A stretch of 64,000 bases of DNA from Halieaceae bacterium (lineage in GTDB: Bacteria > Pseudomonadota > Gammaproteobacteria > Pseudomonadales > Halieaceae), in assembly GCA_902613175.1 (NCBI GenBank), contig CACMGJ010000003.1:1-64000 (forward strand). The letters run 5' to 3'. Both the position numbers and the translations under genes were made by a program. Of this stretch, positions 49,389 to 59,462 are shown piece by piece; position 1 is the first letter of the stretch; every line of letters begins with the position of its first letter. The notes beneath the pieces are model-generated. The model was not told the DNA's origin, ran no database searches, and saw nothing but the letters and a program-made list of their open reading frames with translations.

Positions 49389-52300
49389 TTAATTATCCCT
49401 GTTTTCCGCAGGAACAAACCGGTCATCTGTCTGATCCCACCACCAAAAATCGGGCAATAGCACGCGATCAGGCCACTCCTGATCCATGGTGTCACCATTG
49501 TAAAGACGGCCATTGATGAGGACTCTATCGATATCGACGGTATTACGAATGTCATCCAGCGGGTTGCTATTCAGCACGACCATATCGGCCAGCTTCCCTA
49601 CCTCAATGGACCCAAGATCCTGCTCGACACCAATAATTCGCGCACCGTCGATGGTAGCCGCTCGCAGGACCTCAACCGGCGTCATACCGCCCATGGCAAA
49701 CGACCACATTTCCCAATGGTAGGCAAGGCCCTGCAACTCACCATGACCGCCAACACCGACGAGACCACCAGCGCGTTGAATCTTCGCTACCTGAGCTGCC
49801 GCCTGCTTGAAGTCGAATTCACTCTCGTGAAGCCAAGCGGATCGCCGCAAAGTCATCTCATCGAGTCGATTTTTAGGATAGAAGCGCTTTAGCTTGGGAT
49901 CGTCATGCACCTCAGTGCGGGTGAAGAAGTAATCAACCAAGGTAGGCGCGTTGTATTGAACAACCAATGTCGGGGTATAGGCAGTCTTAGTCTTAGCAAA
50001 GACCTCGACAACGTCCTTGTAGAACGGCGCATCCGGCAGTGTGTGCTCGTTTCCGTGCATACCATCGATCGCATGCGTGATATTCATCGCCTGATCGGCA
50101 GCGCCTTCGGTGGTGGGCATCAACTCCAGCTTCTGACTGGCCTGCACCACCCACTGTCGCTGCTGACGATTACCAACCACATAACTTTTGATGTTGTTGG
50201 TGTGATAGTGCTCGCTGTAACGCCGGAGATAAGAATGGGCCTCGTCGTATGACTGAAAATCGGTGTCACCAAAGACACCGCGCGCCGTCATGAAAGCACG
50301 CTGACCAATAGACTGCCCGATCTCCACAAAATCCCGGTAAGCCAGGTAATCGTTCGAGGCTGTTTGTACGTCAAGACCAGCGGTTACCCCATAAGCCACA
50401 TTGGCGACGAGCGACCAGTTGTGAGGTTCGAGCACATCGCTGGTTCTGAACTCCCAGTGGGCGTGCGTGTCGATGTAACCGGGCACGACAAATTTATTGC
50501 TCAGATCGCGTCTCGTCGCTCCGTCAGGTACCGCCAAGCTGCCATGATCACCGATCGCATGAATGCGATTATCGACGATCAGAATATCTTGCGACGTGCG
50601 CACCTCTGCCATGGCATCCGTCGACTCACCGGACATGCTGATGAGATTGACCCGCTCTAACAAGAGCGCGCCTGTCGGGGTCGATCTTGGTACGACCACG
50701 TTCATATCAACGGCAGTGACCGCGGGGTGCTCATCTTCAGGAACAAAGCGATCTGATACATCATCATCGGCATCCGCAACGGCTTCATCTGAATCCGGCT
50801 CATCTGTCTCAAAGCTTAGACTCTCGAGCGGGCGAGAATAAAAGGTGTTTCCGATTGCCCACCACACACTGTTGCCATCACTGGACCAACCCAGATAATC
50901 CGCCCCCACGTGCGTGAGTCGTTTTACCGGTACGTCGCCACCTCTCAGGTTGGCAACAACCGCCTGTGCACCCGCTTTTGGCTTTGCAGTCCACCACACC
51001 TGCTTGTTAGCGAACGCCAATACCGAGTGCCCGTCTGGGTGGATGTAAATCGCTTCAGCTCGCGGGGGATCATCACCCCGCCGGTTGCCGCGTGGTGCGT
51101 TTACCGTCATTTCATCGCGATGGTCGGTACCGCTAAGTGTCAGAGAAAAGAGTCCGTCATCGCCAGTTAAATACACGCGATCTGCCTCAGGGCCAAAGTG
51201 GGGATAACGTCCACTGTCGAGCGCTTTGATAACAGTTTGCTCACCTCCCTTGGCAGGTAACGAAATCAACTTAAGTGGAATTCTCAAACCCCCAAACTCG
51301 CTAAACGTCTGATTGCGAAGAAACTCGTTTCCTCGCATAGCAACGATCGTGCTGCCGTCGGGACTGAACGCCAGATCGGTGTAAAACGCCTCAATGTCAG
51401 TAAGCTGTTTTGGCTTACCCTTGCCATCAGAGCGCATCTTGTAAATGTGTCCGCCGCGCGCATGCGACCAGGTGGTGTAAGCAATCCAACGGCCATCAGG
51501 CGACCAGATTGGCTTAAATTCATTCTGATCACCCTTAGTCAGTCGCTTGAGGTTTTTTCCGTCAGCATCCATGACATAGATTTTGGTCAGAACAGACGCG
51601 GCAACCTTGTTCTTATGGGGGGAGGGTCGCGGGTCCTGAATCAGAGTGGCCGTCAGATCACCTTGCGGCACGCGATAAGGCGCCGTGAGATCCGGTCCAA
51701 TATCGAGCGCCACGTCTGCCGTGAAAGGGATTTCCTCACGGTCGCCCGTTGCCACATCAACCCGCCAGATTTTGCCGAACGCATTGAAGATAACCTGCTG
51801 ACCGTCAGGCGTGAACGAGTAACCGGGTAAGAGATCGCGACTCGGCGGGCGGAAGTTCTCCTGCGCATCGCGCTGAATCGGATACGTCAGCCATCGGTCT
51901 GCACCCGAGACCAGGTCGCGAATTCGCAGTCCTGTCTGAGCTTCGAATCGCGTGCCGTACACCATGAACTGACCATCGGGAGACAACACGGGGCGAAAGG
52001 CACCACCCTCGCCTTGCGTCAATGGCTCGATATCGCCCGTGGCAAAGGCGTAGCGATTGATCTGTGATGCAGGGATATCCCGCCGAGAGCCCTGACCCTT
52101 GGCAAAATAGAGATGCCCACCATCGGGAGAGGTCTCGGCGCCAACGCCCCAGAAGCGCTCATTACTACCTGAGCCCGTCAGAGTCACGCCTGATCCGCCA
52201 TCGACGTGCAACATCACTAGTTCAGTGTCAGCGCCGACTCGAGTGACAATGAGGTAGTCGCCATCAGAGCTCCATTGGGGAGAGATCATGCCGGCGTGGC

Positions 52301-52682
52301 GTTCCGAGGAGAGTTGCCGGGGGTTGGCACCGTCGATATCCGCAACCCACAAATTGGTCGAACCGTCCCGGTCGCTGATGAACGCAATCTGCTGTCCATC
52401 AGGTGAGATCACAGGCTGGCTGTCATATCCAAGGCCTGAGGTAAGACGAATCGCCTCACCGCCGTCGATGGGTAACCGGTATAAATCGCCCAAGAGATCA
52501 AAGATGAGACTATCGCCCTCGGGTGCAACATCAATGGAAAGCCATGAACCTTCATCGGTCGTGAAACTGAGAACCTCGGTGGCGCCCTCAAGCGGCAAGC
52601 TATCTTGTTCTGAGTCTGCCTGCGCCGCGATCGGTGCCCACGCCATCGTGGCTGCCACCAATACCTGCGTTAATCGATTCAT
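49389..52682 (-). CDS. Exported amidohydrolase with TolB-like propeller
   Basis: A 1097-residue protein: signal peptide (to about IAAQA), about 650 residues of PD40/TolB-like beta-propeller repeats (ISPDGQQIAFISDRDGSTNL, WSPDGRWIAYT, FSPDGSTIVAM), an acidic linker (SDEAVADADDDVSD) and a C-terminal amidohydrolase (about residues 690-1090). The metal site begins with VVPGYIDTHAHWEF (HxH), then GMHGNEHT, GVGGHGELQG and LADMVVLNSNPLDD. It hydrolyses an unknown substrate in the periplasm. It is followed upstream on the strand by a second, smaller amidohydrolase. Confidence 0.86.
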   Translation of the reverse strand: MNRLTQVLVAATMAWAPIAAQADSEQDSLPLEGATEVLSFTTDEGSWLSIDVAPEGDSLIFDLLGDLYRLPIDGGEAIRLTSGLGYDSQPVISPDGQQIAFISDRDGSTNLWVADIDGANPRQLSSERHAGMISPQWSSDGDYLIVTRVGADTELVMLHVDGGSGVTLTGSGSNERFWGVGAETSPDGGHLYFAKGQGSRRDIPASQINRYAFATGDIEPLTQGEGGAFRPVLSPDGQFMVYGTRFEAQTGLRIRDLVSGADRWLTYPIQRDAQENFRPPSRDLLPGYSFTPDGQQVIFNAFGKIWRVDVATGDREEIPFTADVALDIGPDLTAPYRVPQGDLTATLIQDPRPSPHKNKVAASVLTKIYVMDADGKNLKRLTKGDQNEFKPIWSPDGRWIAYTTWSHARGGHIYKMRSDGKGKPKQLTDIEAFYTDLAFSPDGSTIVAMRGNEFLRNQTFSEFGGLRIPLKLISLPAKGGEQTVIKALDSGRYPHFGPEADRVYLTGDDGLFSLTLSGTDHRDEMTVNAPRGNRRGDDPPRAEAIYIHPDGHSVLAFANKQVWWTAKPKAGAQAVVANLRGGDVPVKRLTHVGADYLGWSSDGNSVWWAIGNTFYSRPLESLSFETDEPDSDEAVADADDDVSDRFVPEDEHPAVTAVDMNVVVPRSTPTGALLLERVNLISMSGESTDAMAEVRTSQDILIVDNRIHAIGDHGSLAVPDGATRRDLSNKFVVPGYIDTHAHWEFRTSDVLEPHNWSLVANVAYGVTAGLDVQTASNDYLAYRDFVEIGQSIGQRAFMTARGVFGDTDFQSYDEAHSYLRRYSEHYHTNNIKSYVVGNRQQRQWVVQASQKLELMPTTEGAADQAMNITHAIDGMHGNEHTLPDAPFYKDVVEVFAKTKTAYTPTLVVQYNAPTLVDYFFTRTEVHDDPKLKRFYPKNRLDEMTLRRSAWLHESEFDFKQAAAQVAKIQRAGGLVGVGGHGELQGLAYHWEMWSFAMGGMTPVEVLRAATIDGARIIGVEQDLGSIEVGKLADMVVLNSNPLDDIRNTVDIDRVLINGRLYNGDTMDQEWPDRVLLPDFWWWDQTDDRFVPAENRDN

Positions 52683-52772
52683 CTCTGATCACGTCCATTG
52701 TTATGAGGTGTGTGGACTTGATTATAAGCAGACGCGAGCGCCATACGCACGACGATAACGTCGCGGAGACAT

Positions 52773-54206
52773 TCAGGGATTCTGGAAGCGATTGATTGGC
52801 CCTTCAACTCGAAGCGTGCTGTTTTCGGTAACCCACAGTGCGCCGCCTTTGGCGACCAAGGCTACCCGACCAAGCACCTCAATATCCTCTAGCGGATTGC
52901 CCGCCACGACGAGAATATCGGCCTGTTTTCCGGGCTCCAGACTGCCGCGCTCGGCGAATACGCCGAGTATCTCGGCGTTGGTTTTTGTTGCAGCCGATAT
53001 GACCTGAATCGGCGACATACCACTGTCGACCAACGCAGACATCTCACGCCAAATGGCCTCTAGATGCATATTGAGCGGACTGGCTGCATCAGTGCCGACA
53101 CCGATGCGCGCCCCAGCGTCGATGAACTGACTGGCGGATTGTTTCGAGTTCCGTATCTCGGTCGCCGCATTCCTAAAATAAGGAAGCTGGTGGAAGTTTT
53201 GAAATGAATCCATGAACTCACGGTAAATATCAACCGGCATATCCGTTTTGTACTCGGCTCTCTTAAGGCGCGAGGGAAATGCCAGGGTGGAGGGATAGAC
53301 CCAAACACGATGTGAGATCGTTTGAACAATGGGAATCTCTTTGTGCGCGATGGTATTAATCAACGCCTCTTCATAGGGTGGGTTCCCGGCGGAGCCAACG
53401 TGTTGAAAAACATCAACACCCGCGTCAATCGCCATTTTAATAGCTTCCGGGTCGTAAAGATGAGCATGAACCTTGACCCCGCGTGAGTGAGCCGCATCCA
53501 CAATGGCGTGATAGTCCTCCTGAGTCAGGCCCTCCCAGGTCTTAATGACATCGGAGCCACGGTCGATGAGCTCGAGGGCTTTGCGAGCACCCTCCTCCGG
53601 TGAGCTGATCACCTCCTCATAGCTATCGGGGATGGTGTCGTACTGAACGCGTGTTATCCAAGGACCCGATACCATTAGACGAGGGCCGGGAATCTCGCCC
53701 AAATCGATTTTTCTTCGGACATCAAGAATCTCAAAGGGTGCGCCCAAATCAAGCGCGGTAGTAACGCCCGCTCTCAGCATTTGCTTGGCAGCGATGGGCA
53801 TTACCTCGTTTAGACGTTCATCGCCGCCCAAAAATTCGTAGTAACGCTCGTAAGAGCCATGTCCGATCAGATCGACGTGAACATGATTATCGATGAGCCC
53901 GGGAAGTACAGTATGGCCACCCACGTCGATAACCAATGCATTCGCCGGTATTTGAACGTCACTAGCCGACCCCACCGCCGTGATAACGCCATCTTCATAG
54001 ACAACGACACCGTCAGAAATTTCAGCAACCTCGTAACCGTCAAGCACCTGGGCGCCGACCAGCGCGATAGGTCCTACTGGATGCACTTGCGAGGCGGTTG
54101 ATTTAGGCGAGACAAAAATGAGCCATATAGAAAGGAGTGACGCCCAAAAATGCAGTGTCAGTGCAACGGGTAGTGATCGTCGTGTTAACGGATATTCAAC
54201 TCTCAT
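52773..54206 (-). CDS. Exported imidazolonepropionase-like amidohydrolase
   Basis: A 477-residue metal-dependent hydrolase with an N-terminal signal or anchor (about residues 10-38). Metal-site residues are visible: LPGLIDNHVHVD (HxH), the Lys of DVIKTWEG, VHAHLYDP, VFQHVGSAG and the catalytic Asp in GVGTDAASPLN. It belongs to the group of exported peptidase/prolidase-like amidohydrolases. ATG 54206 with GAGG before it is preferred to GTG 54212. It is divergent from the TetR gene and read towards the larger amidohydrolase (90 bp apart), with which it may form an operon. Confidence 0.85.
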   Translation of the reverse strand: MRVEYPLTRRSLPVALTLHFWASLLSIWLIFVSPKSTASQVHPVGPIALVGAQVLDGYEVAEISDGVVVYEDGVITAVGSASDVQIPANALVIDVGGHTVLPGLIDNHVHVDLIGHGSYERYYEFLGGDERLNEVMPIAAKQMLRAGVTTALDLGAPFEILDVRRKIDLGEIPGPRLMVSGPWITRVQYDTIPDSYEEVISSPEEGARKALELIDRGSDVIKTWEGLTQEDYHAIVDAAHSRGVKVHAHLYDPEAIKMAIDAGVDVFQHVGSAGNPPYEEALINTIAHKEIPIVQTISHRVWVYPSTLAFPSRLKRAEYKTDMPVDIYREFMDSFQNFHQLPYFRNAATEIRNSKQSASQFIDAGARIGVGTDAASPLNMHLEAIWREMSALVDSGMSPIQVISAATKTNAEILGVFAERGSLEPGKQADILVVAGNPLEDIEVLGRVALVAKGGALWVTENSTLRVEGPINRFQNP

Positions 54207-54352
54207 ACCCACCTCGGCTTTGACGTCAGAACCACAACGTTAAACGACATTGATGGGGCTGTCATGACGTTCCACTCTGGTTAGCGCCCCTCGGTTTACC
54301 ACTGTCCTTGGTTCAACTACACTGATTACTATAGACACTCAACAATAAAGCC

Positions 54353-54973
54353 ATGACAGACACTAAACCCAAACGAATCAGACTCAGTCCCGAGGCACGG
54401 CAGGAGCACTTGCTCGATTGCAGCGCGGAAATGATCGCAACGGGCGGCATTGCCGGCTTCACAATGGAAGGGCTCGCAAAGCGAGCGAATGTGTCCGCAC
54501 CATTGGTCTATAACTACTTCCCGAATCGAATCGAGCTCCTTCAAACATTACTCAAGCGCGAGTTCGCACGGTTTAACAGGCGAACCGCAAAGGACGCGGA
54601 GCAAGCAACGAGCTTTGAAGATATTGTTCGCGTCTCTGTCAGAAGTAATTTTGAGCACTACGCGCCGGGCACGGTGCTACCCATTCTTATCACTCAGCCG
54701 GAAATAGCGAGTGTCGTCCAGAACAGATTGGTACAAAACTCACGACAAGCCGCCAGCTACCTTATTGAGAAAGTCTCCGAACACTACCGGCTTGACGAAG
54801 ATACAGCACGTCTCATTGTGCAGCTTTCTTCTGGTGCTGCTTGGTCAGCCGCTGAGCTAGCTGACAAACGAGGGTTGAGTACGGATGAGACCGTCGAGCT
54901 GACGGTCAACTACATCATTGCAGGTATTGAGACGCTCGTCGCGGGAAAGAAAAACGAACGACCATTTAAGTAA
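54353..54973 (+). CDS. TetR-family transcriptional regulator
   Basis: A 206-residue regulator with the N-terminal TetR helix-turn-helix (IAGFTMEGLAKRANVSAPLV, YNYFPNRIELLQTLL) and a ligand-binding helical domain. It is divergent from an amidohydrolase and directly upstream, on the same strand, of an oxidoreductase, a Rieske oxygenase and a PhyH dioxygenase, which it probably controls. No clear palindrome was seen in the 146-bp divergent gap. Confidence 0.87.
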   Translation: MTDTKPKRIRLSPEARQEHLLDCSAEMIATGGIAGFTMEGLAKRANVSAPLVYNYFPNRIELLQTLLKREFARFNRRTAKDAEQATSFEDIVRVSVRSNFEHYAPGTVLPILITQPEIASVVQNRLVQNSRQAASYLIEKVSEHYRLDEDTARLIVQLSSGAAWSAAELADKRGLSTDETVELTVNYIIAGIETLVAGKKNERPFK

Positions 54974-55014
54974 CACGACACTGAAATCAAAGCTTACATA
55001 GAGAGGCTGAATCA

Positions 55015-56034
55015 ATGACTGTTAATCGCCAATGGCGTCTCGCAAAACGCCCAGAGGGAATGATCGGGGAAACCAATTTTGAACTTGTAGAGACCACCGT
55101 TCCCAAGGTCGTCGACCAGCAAATATTGGTCAAAAATCTTTACTTCTCTTTTGATCCCACACAGCGAGGCTGGGCAGTCGACCGTCCCAGCTACCTGCCG
55201 CCCGTCGGCATAGGTGAGGTCATGCGAGCCGGCACTGTTGGGCAGGTCGTGCTCTCCAACCATAATGATTTCTCAGAGGGCGACCTTGTGCAAACCATGG
55301 GTGGCTGGCAGGACTATGCTGCGATCACCCCGGGTGAAGGTGTCATAGGCGTTACCAAGGTGCCTGAGGGCGTTACCCCTGAGATGATGCTTTCTGTCAT
55401 TGGTTTGACTGGCATTACCGCCTACTTTGGCCTCCTGGAATTAGGCCAGCCAAAAGCTGGCGAAACGGTATTGGTCTCAGGCGCTGCCGGAGCCACAGGC
55501 TCAGTTGCGAGTCAGATAGCCAAGATTAAAGGGCGTCGCGTGGTCGGCATCGCGGGCGGTCTCGAGAAATGCCAGTGGCTCACCGAAGTGGCAGGACTGG
55601 ACGCCGCTATCGATCACAAGCACGGCAACTTGGATGAGCAAATTGCCGCCGCCTGCTCGGATAAGTGGGATGTCTTTTTTGACAACGTCGGCGGCGACAC
55701 GCTCGAGGCGGCCCTTAACCACCTCAACCTCTACTCCCGTGTCGTGATGTGCGGTGGCATCTCTGGCTACAACGCAGAAGAACCGATTCCCGGGCCCTCA
55801 AACCTGATGAATCTCGTGACAAACCGAGGACGTATGGAGGGCTTCATCATCCTCGATTACATGCCGCGGGCCATGGAAGCCATTCAAGATCTTATGGGCT
55901 GGGTAATGTCCGGTGATCTGAAGTTTCAGGTCGATGTGCAGGAAGGTTTCGAGAACATCCCAAATACGCTGCGTCGCCTCTACACGGGCGAGAATCACGG
56001 CAAGCAACTGCTCAAACTAGCGGACCCGAGCTAG
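55015..56034 (+). CDS. NADP-dependent MDR-family reductase
   Basis: A 339-residue zinc-free medium-chain dehydrogenase/reductase of the CurA/leukotriene B4 12-hydroxydehydrogenase group, which reduces alpha,beta-unsaturated carbonyls with NADPH. The family start RQWRLAKRPEGM, GLTGITAYFGLLELG, nucleotide-binding GAAGATGSVASQIAK and FFDNVGGDTLEAAL are clear. Cytoplasmic. It is the first enzyme gene after the TetR regulator, 17 bp before the Rieske oxygenase gene. Confidence 0.9.
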   Translation: MTVNRQWRLAKRPEGMIGETNFELVETTVPKVVDQQILVKNLYFSFDPTQRGWAVDRPSYLPPVGIGEVMRAGTVGQVVLSNHNDFSEGDLVQTMGGWQDYAAITPGEGVIGVTKVPEGVTPEMMLSVIGLTGITAYFGLLELGQPKAGETVLVSGAAGATGSVASQIAKIKGRRVVGIAGGLEKCQWLTEVAGLDAAIDHKHGNLDEQIAAACSDKWDVFFDNVGGDTLEAALNHLNLYSRVVMCGGISGYNAEEPIPGPSNLMNLVTNRGRMEGFIILDYMPRAMEAIQDLMGWVMSGDLKFQVDVQEGFENIPNTLRRLYTGENHGKQLLKLADPS

Positions 56035-56051
56035 AACGGTTAGGGGTACCA

Positions 56052-57185
56052 ATGAATAACAACAACGTCGGCTTATTAGAAAACAACGAAGTCATTGCCC
56101 GCGTTTTTGAGCATATCGACAACGGTACAACCGATCTTGGAACAGCGCAGTGGCGTGAGCCGGTAGAGCACTACACAAGCCAAAGCCGTTACGAACAAGA
56201 GATCGCGCTGCTGCGACAGCGACCAGTTGTTTTTTGCCCATCGGCCGCTATTCCCGATGCCGGCAGTTTTATTTCGCGAACGGCGGCAGGTACGCCACTA
56301 CTCGTTGTCAGAGACAACGACTTGAAGGTCCGCGCGTTTATCAACGCCTGTCGTCACAGAGGAATGAAAGTGGCGTCAGGTCAGGGCTGTGCACGAACCT
56401 TCTCCTGCCCCTATCACGGGTGGACTTATAATCTCGACGGATCTGTAAGAGGCATTCCCGGCGAAGCAGCCTTTCCCGATTTGGACAAAGAAACAGCTGG
56501 ATTGAAGGAACTCTTTGCGGTTGAACGTGGCGGCTTGGTTTATGTGCAACAGGAAGGCACACCCAAACTCGACACACTCGATACCGCGCCCAATTTCTTT
56601 GAGCCATCGCAACCGCTGTTTCATCAGAGCGATACAGTAGACGAAGCGAATTGGAAACTGCTCACCGAGACTCTGCTCGAGGGCTATCACATCAAGTCGC
56701 TGCACAGCGAAAGCTTCTACCCCTTCGGTTTAGACAATGTGAATGTGGTGGAATCGTTCGGTCAAAACTCGCGCGTTGTTTACCCCTTCAAGCGCATTGA
56801 GAAACTACGTTCTTTACCGCCTGATGAGCGAGAGATCGAGGGATTTGCGACCCTTGTTTACCACCTCTTTCCCAACGTCAGTGTTTCGGTGCTATCAAAG
56901 CATACGAGTGTCACTGTGATGGAACCGCTATCGCCCTCTCGCACCCAGATGTTCTCCTATTACATCAAGCACGCAGCCAAGAACGGGAATGAAATTAGTC
57001 ATGACGAGGCATTGCGGGACGTTGATTTTGTCAATCAGTCCGGTCAGGAAGAAGATCGTGCTGCCGCGAGAGATATACAAGAAACCGTTACAACGTCCGC
57101 TAATTCGCATTTGACCTTTGGCTACTACGAAAAAGCGATCGTCAGTTTTCATCAGCAACTTCAATCTGAGTTGGGGGAGACCTAG
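56052..57185 (+). CDS. Rieske aromatic-ring-hydroxylating oxygenase alpha subunit
   Basis: A 377-residue oxygenase. The Rieske [2Fe-2S] site is CRHRGMKV then CPYHGWTYNLDG (CxH...CxxH), and the mononuclear iron site begins with LLEGYHIKSLH (His-His) in the C-terminal domain. It adds oxygen to an aromatic or quaternary-amine-type substrate using electrons from a reductase that is not next to it. Beta subunit not found, as for homotrimeric members. Substrate unknown; it lies between an MDR reductase and a PhyH dioxygenase in one transcript. Confidence 0.88.
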   Translation: MNNNNVGLLENNEVIARVFEHIDNGTTDLGTAQWREPVEHYTSQSRYEQEIALLRQRPVVFCPSAAIPDAGSFISRTAAGTPLLVVRDNDLKVRAFINACRHRGMKVASGQGCARTFSCPYHGWTYNLDGSVRGIPGEAAFPDLDKETAGLKELFAVERGGLVYVQQEGTPKLDTLDTAPNFFEPSQPLFHQSDTVDEANWKLLTETLLEGYHIKSLHSESFYPFGLDNVNVVESFGQNSRVVYPFKRIEKLRSLPPDEREIEGFATLVYHLFPNVSVSVLSKHTSVTVMEPLSPSRTQMFSYYIKHAAKNGNEISHDEALRDVDFVNQSGQEEDRAAARDIQETVTTSANSHLTFGYYEKAIVSFHQQLQSELGET

Positions 57186-57269
57186 ATGGTCAGACTCATT
57201 ATTGGAGTAGCTCAACCTGTCGTCACTATGACTTGTCAGAAGAAGGAATTACCCCGGGGAGAGAACAGG

Positions 57270-58439
57270 ATGCAAGACATATCAAAATCGATAGAGGCCT
57301 GCGCCGCACGTTATGGTGAGCAAGCGGCTGCCATGCGTGACTACCTAGTGGCGGGACAAGACGCCGCCTTGGCGCTGGATAATCGAGGTCCAATTGAATT
57401 CGACGCATCGGGCAAACTCGCTCAACATATTCTGGATGCCTACTCAAAGTACGGATTCTATGTCTTTACTGGGGTGCTCACTGAGGAAGAATGCGAAGAC
57501 ATCGAGACCGATATGGTGGCGCTCAAGGCCTCGTTCCCGGTTGCACCCGACAGCACAGTCGACGTCGAGGGCCGGCCCGCACTGGGTTCGGACTCGTTAA
57601 CACCCCATCTGGTCTGGTCAAAACCACTCGGCGACCCGCTCGGTGGCACGCAGCTCGCGAACGGACGACACCAAATCAAAATGTTTGAGCCCGAGGCCAC
57701 GGCTGATACGCCTTTGGCATCGCCGTTCATTTTGCTCGGCTCACTTCGTTTCTCAGATGCCTGCTTGCGGACCTATGCACATCCAGAATTACTCCGCGTT
57801 GCGGAAGCCATCAACGGCGAGGACTTTGCCCCCTTCAACGAGGCGTTGTTCATTAAAGAGCCTGGAATTGGTGCTGCAGTCTCATGGCATCAGGACGGCG
57901 TGACCCATTGGGACAGTCCAGATTTCGATGAAAATATCCACGGCTTTAACTTCATGGCACAGCTCTATGGAAGCACGGCGGTCAATGGGGTCTGGGTACT
58001 ACCCGGGAGCCATAAGCTCGGCAAAATTGATATCAAAGACTTAGTGTCTTCATCCAAGAGCGAGCGAATCGAGGGCGCAGTTCCCTTGGTCTGCGATCGG
58101 GGCGACGTCGTCATTTGTAATCGTCAGGCGCTGCACGGTTCCTTCCCTAACAGTGGGTTCGAGCCGCGCCTTACCGTTAACTTTGGTTTCCACAAACGTT
58201 CATCCGTGCTGGGTGTAAAAGGTGGTGGTATCCACTCAAATGCACAGGTCTTTGACGATGAGATTATCGCGAGACGGTCGCGCGTTTTAGGTTATGCCAT
58301 CGCGTCGCGCAAGGAACGATTTCCCGAGGAGACCGCTTACGAGTACAAGCCTTTTACCGAGCAATCACTGTCGTTTGTTTGGGATGACGCTGCGCGGGCG
58401 GATATTCATGACTACAACCGAGATGACCTAAGTATTTAG
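57270..58439 (+). CDS. Phytanoyl-CoA dioxygenase (PhyH) family protein
   Basis: A 389-residue 2OG-Fe(II) dioxygenase. The iron ligands are WHQDGVTHWDS (HxD) and the later ALHGSFPNSG (His), with the Arg of EPRLTVNF for 2-oxoglutarate; the N-terminal YSKYGFYVFTGVLTEEECED is typical. ATG 57270 has GGGGAGAGAACAGG before it; an in-frame ATG at 57186, overlapping the previous stop (TAGATG) and with GGGGGAG, would add 28 residues. Likely co-transcribed with the Rieske oxygenase. Confidence 0.85.
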   Translation: MQDISKSIEACAARYGEQAAAMRDYLVAGQDAALALDNRGPIEFDASGKLAQHILDAYSKYGFYVFTGVLTEEECEDIETDMVALKASFPVAPDSTVDVEGRPALGSDSLTPHLVWSKPLGDPLGGTQLANGRHQIKMFEPEATADTPLASPFILLGSLRFSDACLRTYAHPELLRVAEAINGEDFAPFNEALFIKEPGIGAAVSWHQDGVTHWDSPDFDENIHGFNFMAQLYGSTAVNGVWVLPGSHKLGKIDIKDLVSSSKSERIEGAVPLVCDRGDVVICNRQALHGSFPNSGFEPRLTVNFGFHKRSSVLGVKGGGIHSNAQVFDDEIIARRSRVLGYAIASRKERFPEETAYEYKPFTEQSLSFVWDDAARADIHDYNRDDLSI

Positions 58440-58442
58440 GTC

Positions 58443-59462
58443 TCATTCGAGCGAGAGAATATCGGTCAGAAGCGCCTCCACATGGGGCTGATTCTCCATG
58501 TGGGGTAAATGACCAGATTCGGGCACAAAGTGCTCGACGCGCTTGGGGAGTAAACGCTCCAGTTTCTCGGCAAAGCCCGCATAAACAACGACGGTATCGC
58601 TGTCACCCCAAATGGTGGTGACCGGTATATCTGACGCTTGAAGCTCGGCATGAATACGATCCAGTTCCCGCGAATCGTGATTCTTGCGGGTTGATATCAG
58701 TGCGCGAGCAAAGCCTTTATGAACAAGTAGCTCAGCGTATTTATCGTCCCAGTCCTGAAAATTTGTTGGGTCTTTAAAGTCTGATAGCTGACCAGCGGGC
58801 AGCTGGGGGAAACGAGCCACAAGCTCGTCAATTTCTGCTTCGCTAACGTCGACGTTGGCTGCGCGGCTGACATCCCTGAAGCCAGACGATGCCACGTAGA
58901 TCAGTCGCTCTACCCGTTCAGGCGCAAGGTCAGCTAACTGACTGACCACCCGTCCGCCATTGGACAACCCAAGTAAATTCACTTTTTCAATGTTCAAGTG
59001 ATCGAGAAGCTCGAGCACCTGGGTGGCGAAGAGCTCATCGGTGTACGCCACATCTGGATTATCCGAAAAGCCACGCCCGTAGAGATCGAGGGTCACGACA
59101 CATCGTCCTTTCGAGGCGAGGAACTCGTAGGTTGGATCCCAAATATACGAAGGCACCGAGAAGCCATGAACCAGGACATCGGCCGTCGTACAGGACTCAC
59201 CATTGGCGAGCCGGTAGTAGGTGACGCCCTCGGAAAACGGGACAAACGCAGCACCGTCGGGTAGATCGATGCTTGCTCTGAAGGTTGCATCCTTGCTCAC
59301 TGATTCATAGGGACTGTCAGCCGATACCGGCAGCGCCCCAGAACCGACAAACATCGCCACAGCTAAGGTGAGTAATAGCATGGCACGTCTTATCACTGCG
59401 CTATCCGCCGCTCTTTTCACTACTCTCTCCAATAGCCTCTCCAACCGAAAAACCGCTACCAT
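58443..59462 (-). CDS. Exported alpha/beta-fold hydrolase
   Basis: A 339-residue hydrolase with an N-terminal anchor or signal (about residues 28-50, ending PVSADS). Oxyanion region DVLVHGFSVPSYIWD, nucleophile elbow GLSNGGRVV, acid WGDSDTVVVY and His ESGHLPHMEN complete the triad. Its ATG overlaps the stop of the TPR gene (TGATG), so the two are translationally coupled. It converges on the PhyH gene with three bases between them. Substrate unknown. Confidence 0.85.
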   Translation of the reverse strand: MVAVFRLERLLERVVKRAADSAVIRRAMLLLTLAVAMFVGSGALPVSADSPYESVSKDATFRASIDLPDGAAFVPFSEGVTYYRLANGESCTTADVLVHGFSVPSYIWDPTYEFLASKGRCVVTLDLYGRGFSDNPDVAYTDELFATQVLELLDHLNIEKVNLLGLSNGGRVVSQLADLAPERVERLIYVASSGFRDVSRAANVDVSEAEIDELVARFPQLPAGQLSDFKDPTNFQDWDDKYAELLVHKGFARALISTRKNHDSRELDRIHAELQASDIPVTTIWGDSDTVVVYAGFAEKLERLLPKRVEHFVPESGHLPHMENQPHVEALLTDILSLE

